The notes under the pieces: model-generated
Database searches by the model: none
Told to the model about the DNA's origin: nothing
What the model saw: only the letters and a program-made list of their open reading frames with translations
NCBI GenBank assembly: GCA_958299035.1
Contig: CATQJL010000316.1
Span: 46,187,585 to 46,251,584 of the forward strand
Direction: 5' to 3'
From: Cylicocyclus nassatus
Lineage: Eukaryota; Nematoda; Chromadorea; Rhabditida; Strongylidae
DNA: 64,000 nucleotides
Shown here: positions 60,090-64,000 of the stretch, in pieces
Numbering within the stretch: position 1 is the first letter of the stretch
Layout of the letters: each line of letters opens with the position of its first letter
Position numbers and translations under genes: made by a program

Positions 60090-63008
60090 CTGAAAGTGAC
60101 TTTGACTTTTATGAAAACGGCTGAGATAAGTAAGAAGAGCCAGGCCTTAAGTTCCACCGAATGTCATGTTATATGTTTGCTTCCAGCCATTGAGTTGTAA
60201 AGAAAAGAATGTCTCGTTTTATTTCCTCGCCATAGCATCGCAACAGTTCAAATATCATAAACGTGTAAGGCACATTATTTGATAGAGCAAAGCAAGTCTA
60301 CAAAAGTACTGCTATCGCACCAAGTTATATCCACGTGAAGTAAAGATGGAATCTAAAAAGTTTCAAATGTCTGGAAAATCAAGAAAACTCGTATCTTCGT
60401 TCAAAAAATATCTACGGACCCCCAACTTGCTCACGGACAAACATCCTTCATCAAACGTTCCTGTGCGCAGTTGGTGTAATTATTCTTTGCTTAGAAATCG
60501 AAAATTGACAATTTTCATGCTACTGCCATGTGATGCTAGGCAATTCCCGCGTAAGTAATTGCCAAGGCGATGCTATGCTACTGCCAATGTGATGCTAGGC
60601 AATTTCCGCGTAAGTTATTCTATACTGCTTAGCTTGGGAAGTGCAACCGTGATTTTCAGCTTTCTAGAAGAGTTAGATTTCGATTCGATGAATATCGAAT
60701 TCAATTCATAGAACAGAAGAAGAAAGTTAAATTCGATATTTCTTAAGAACTCACTCTTGTGGATGCTCACGATTACTCACGCGAACGCGAAGACTGCCTA
60801 GCATAACTTCGGCAAAAGCATGAAAATTTTTGATTTTTCAATTATTGATGAAAGAATTACAGTAATTGCGCACATGAATGTTCGATGGGGGATGTATGTG
60901 CGTGAGCAATGGGGGTTCGCAGAAATTTTTTGAACGGAGAGAATTTTAGTTTTAGTGAGTTTTTTTAGTTTTTTCAGTCATTTGAAACTTTTTAGTCTCC
61001 GTGTTCGAACTTCGAATGGATCAAACTTTATGCAAAAATAGTAATGCCACTTCGTAGAGCTTGCTCTGCTCTTGCGAATGGTACTTCATACATCTTTCCG
61101 AGATTCAGCCTTGTTGCAATGCTATGACGAGGAAATGAAAAGTGACATTCTTTTCTTTCCACTCTAATACAATACAAAAAAGCAAGCAATGGTGATAAAC
61201 GACAAAGTGAGAGTGCTCTCAAAAAGGAGCCCACCTTCTTTTGAAGCTGCAAATAAAAAGGTAGAGCCATGAAAATTTGGGAGAGGTTTTCACTAACAGC
61301 TTTTCAAGCGAGTTCTTGCGTGCAGAAAGTTTCTATCTGTTTGATCAAAACTTCCTTTCAAAGTTAACATCTACGTAGAAAGCTACCTGTGCTCATGACC
61401 ATGACTGCAAGATCGGTACAGTTCAGAGGGCTAGGAGACTATACGTCGCCGGCTCCACCCCGTGCAGGTACTAATCCCTAACGTCTGCGATATGTGGAGC
61501 TGCGTGATTTGTCCTCAGACAATATGACAAGCACCCGCCGACTATCCGGACGACGCCACGCCCATCCCAAGAGCGCGGCGATGAGTATCCTATGAGCGGC
61601 CCGACAATGCTCGCGGGTGGCCCGAACCCCCCCCCCCCCCCGTGATTAGAGCAATGGTTCATGTATTCCAGTTTTGAATTTTATAATTTTTGAATACCCG
61701 TCCACGATATACAACAGAATTTATCGTGGTATCTAATACTAGCCAAAGTGCCCGACAAACTCTCCAAGACCAAGTGCTCCCAAGTCATTCGAGACATTAT
61801 CAAAGATCAAGAAATTGACTCCCCTGTTAGTAGGATAGGAGAACGAGTTACGGTAATAACGCCGCAAAGGTTGGAAGTCCCTGTTGCAGCGGTGTATCTC
61901 ACGCGAGTAACTTTTCCCCCACAGCGTAATAATTGTGGCGCTTGGCAAGGCCCGCGGCTTCCTAGAGTGATATAGGGCCGTGGCCTGAAAGGGCCGAGGT
62001 CTGCCCGGGAATAATTATGCAAAGCGTCCCGTGACGCCCCGGGCTCGCCCGTTTTTTCTCGATCGCGGGTGTTCCGATAAAACATTTAGAGCCAGCGGCC
62101 TTTCCCTCGCGATAACATTAACCCACTGGTGACCAAGCAAATAAGCGTATGGCCTCGGATGGTGATCTAAGAAATAAAAGGCAGCGTGCAGGCAAATATG
62201 AAATTCTGGCATAAGGGGCTCCAAGGGGCTCCCACCCTGATAAAGCTCTTATCCAAGTGGTATGCGCCACTTTGCTTTTGAAGCGAGAAAACGTTTCAGA
62301 AGTGGCAACCGGAACACCCCGGCGACCTGCCCGCCCCTTGAATCGATAGCCAGAGTACGTATGTCGCACACAACCAAGTCGTAGGGTCCCACCACGACTC
62401 TGCATCTTAACCTCGCGTCAAGCGCCCATATTCAAAATCAGCGACTTCTCTAACAGCTCGTTTTCGACATTTTCATAGTCTGCAAGCTGCATTTTCGGAT
62501 TAGCGGGAACAATAAGCTCAGGTAAGCGCAAAAAAATTTGTTCGAAATTTTGCCCGGACGCTGCCTCTGTAGTGCGCGCACCGCCAAAAGACAGCGTTAG
62601 GGGCCGCGGGTACTCGCAATATGTCTGATGTCGCCTAGTTCCCCCGCTTTCGGCGACCCATAGTTCACGCCGCGCGCGCGTCAGCCTTGCATGCTTTCAA
62701 CCTATTTGGGCGACCACCTTCGTCATGGAGCAGACAATATATTCTTTAAGACACATTGTCTGAAAAATAAAAAATAAACAAACAGAATATGCGGAAGCTC
62801 CATTTAATACAACAAATTAGCGTGAGAATTGCAGGATGGAAGTAATTTAGTTAAGTTGATAAAGTTGGCTAATACACTGGAAAGAGCTTTACGTAGCTTC
62901 CTACCTCAATTCTGCTCCACTGGCATTGCATCCAAGGAGGCATCGTCCAATAGCGTCGTTCGAGCCAAGCTTATCGTAATCCATTACGGTAATCATCAGT
63001 GAAACTTT
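59990..63008 (-). CDS. snt-1: Synaptotagmin (SNT-1-like), 3' part: last two coding exons of C2B
   Basis: Synaptotagmins are synaptic-vesicle membrane proteins whose C2A and C2B domains bind calcium and drive exocytosis. The visible coding exons are 63008-62905 and 60089-59990 on the minus strand, joined across a 2,815-bp intron with matching phase (AG/G, Arg). Together they give 67 residues that end the C2B domain. [16 protein letters not shown] contains three aspartates equivalent to calcium ligands of loop 3, and the C-terminus holds the conserved WHTL motif (WHXL). The tail is [13 protein letters not shown], then TAG. The 5' exons (transmembrane region, C2A, start of C2B) lie beyond 64000. 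The match is to the SNT-1/Syt1 type; another SNT paralogue is not excluded. Confidence 0.9.
60090..62904 (-). other. snt-1-like intron between the last two coding exons
   Basis: A 2,815-bp intron. It contains a near-identical direct repeat at 60519-60619, a C14-type homopolymer at about 61627-61642 and a small dyad at 61701-61730. The GC-richer block at 61,750-62,700 has no protein I recognise in any frame. Confidence 0.75.
60519..60619. repeat. Direct repeat of about 42 bp, two copies
   Basis: Copy 1 (60519-60560) and copy 2 (60577-60619) share GCTACTGCCA, TGTGATGCTAGGCAATT and CCGCGTAAGT, differing by one insertion and two substitutions. The 16-bp spacer includes GATGCTATGCTA, which echoes the repeat. 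It is probably a recent local duplication. Confidence 0.8.
62905..63008 (-). CDS. snt-1: snt-1-like exon: C2B calcium-binding loop 3
   Basis: 104-bp exon. On the minus strand the acceptor TTTATTTGCAG precedes AAAGTTTCACTG, and the donor is TTGAG/gtagga. It encodes 34 residues beginning [18 protein letters not shown], then [16 protein letters not shown], and enters at phase 0. The aspartates in MDYD and SND correspond to the C2B loop-3 ligands. I recall C. elegans snt-1 having alternative C2B exons. I found no second version of this exon in the following intron. Confidence 0.9.
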
Positions 63009-64000
63009 CTGCAAATAAAAACCATGAGGGTTATAAAAGGCAAAAAATCGTGCTGGTATGATAATGGACAAAACATATTGTGTAAGATTAATTTCGACAC
63101 TTAGTATTAATTTTTCACTGCGAAAGAAACTGAATGTCAGAAAACAAAAGCAGCTTAAATGCAGGCAGTTGTACGAGAAAGATTTTGCTGCTGCGATCAA
63201 ATTATTCGAAATTCTGGAGTTTATAGGAAGGACTTCCTCCCACTATTCATGGATTAAATGCAGCACTGAATCACGGAATCTTGAATTAAACCGGTTTTAC
63301 GAAATAAGGCACCGAAATAAGTATTAGTTTCACCATTAACACATCTCTCCTTGAATGACTCGTTTTTACGATGTCCAACAAAAGTGTTAGGCTACATGCT
63401 TACCAGTCCCTGGCTGCAAATGCAAAATCCTGTTTTTGAGAAGCAAGTGTAGACATCAGAAAGTATTGGAAGCAGCCAGAATGACAATTAAAACAGTCTG
63501 CGCTGCTCAAATTTGTTTGTCTTTCCCTTGATTGCAGATTTTTAGCGCTTGATGGCATTTCTACAAAAAAGTAAGTGGCGCAAACTATGGGTTTTGGCAA
63601 TGCTCCGCTTTCGGGATTTAAGCTTTTTTTGGGGATATTGATACAACCTTTCTTTCATATGTTGGGGAAATTTTGATCATTTTTTGGTACAAGCATCATT
63701 TTTTGAGTCATTTGAGCCTGCTGCCTCATTTGTTGGTGGAGAGTGATTTTGATTCAATAGCGTATGTTTTTAATGTTAGCGACAACGATTCCGAAAGTGA
63801 TATAAATATGCAAAGCAATCAAATAAAGGGAAAATGATGAGTTGTTATGAATTCATTAACTATGATTGTAAACTTTTTAAGTTGTAGTGTACGCAAGGAT
63901 AGCATATCGAAGTTCACTAATTGAATTGACTAGGAAAATTTTCATTAAATTCTCTTACATTTCTATATGGCCAGTGTGATTTGTTGTATCACTGGCTAAC
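63009..64000 (-). other. Upstream intron of the snt-1-like gene
   Basis: The preceding C2B exon (polybasic KKKK and NESF region) is not visible, so this stretch is read as intron. It contains one oddity, a good acceptor and donor pair enclosing 10 bases at 63404-63413 on the minus strand. An open frame at 63400-63600 (minus) resembles no synaptotagmin sequence I know. Confidence 0.6.

Noticed and set aside
61740..62700. GC-rich block with several open frames in the synaptotagmin intron
   Set aside because: No frame resembles a known protein, tRNA or rRNA. I could not define repeat borders, so it is mentioned only as intron content.

Overview
The window is nuclear DNA from a nematode, most likely a clade V (strongylid/hookworm-like) species. 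It holds one complete spliced gene and the 3' end of a second. Both match Caenorhabditis genes, but in a larger and more repeat-rich setting. There are no prokaryotic operons, rRNA genes or CRISPR arrays. Most long open frames are chance frames in AT-rich DNA or arms of inverted repeats.

Layout. 1-29,020: about 29 kb with no gene I can support. It is AT-rich DNA with scattered GC/CpG-rich islands, many C10+/G10+ homopolymers and a few small inverted-repeat elements. It could be 5' flank or large 5' introns of the next gene. 29,021-38,066 (+): an egl-27 (RERE/atrophin-family) chromatin co-regulator. I reconstructed 15 coding exons with GT/AG borders and consistent phase, giving 947 residues in the order BAH, ELM2, SANT, GATA-type finger, atrophin-like CARTDL box and a Met/Gln-rich tail. 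38,067-59,989: about 22 kb between two convergent genes, packed with foldback (inverted-repeat) elements. 59,990-63,008 (-): the last two coding exons of a synaptotagmin (snt-1-like), encoding the end of the C2B domain. The rest of that gene lies beyond base 64,000.

The gene products are unrelated in function: one is a nuclear histone-deacetylase-linked co-regulator, the other a synaptic-vesicle calcium sensor. I recall both C. elegans orthologues as chromosome II genes, so their closeness may be conserved linkage.

The most unusual content is the repeat nest. (i) A 3.1-kb palindrome has arms of about 1,160 bp. Its left arm carries a 548-bp element in a TTAA target, and that element carries a 135-bp foldback flanked by a perfect 9-bp target duplication. 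(ii) Two copies of a tRNA-promoter-bearing repeat lie in opposite orientation; one is split by a 592-bp inverted-repeat transposon. (iii) Several foldbacks with different interiors share a CAAGGGAAGGAT-like terminus. (iv) A 379-bp GC-rich palindrome has two TGACGTCA octamers at its axis.
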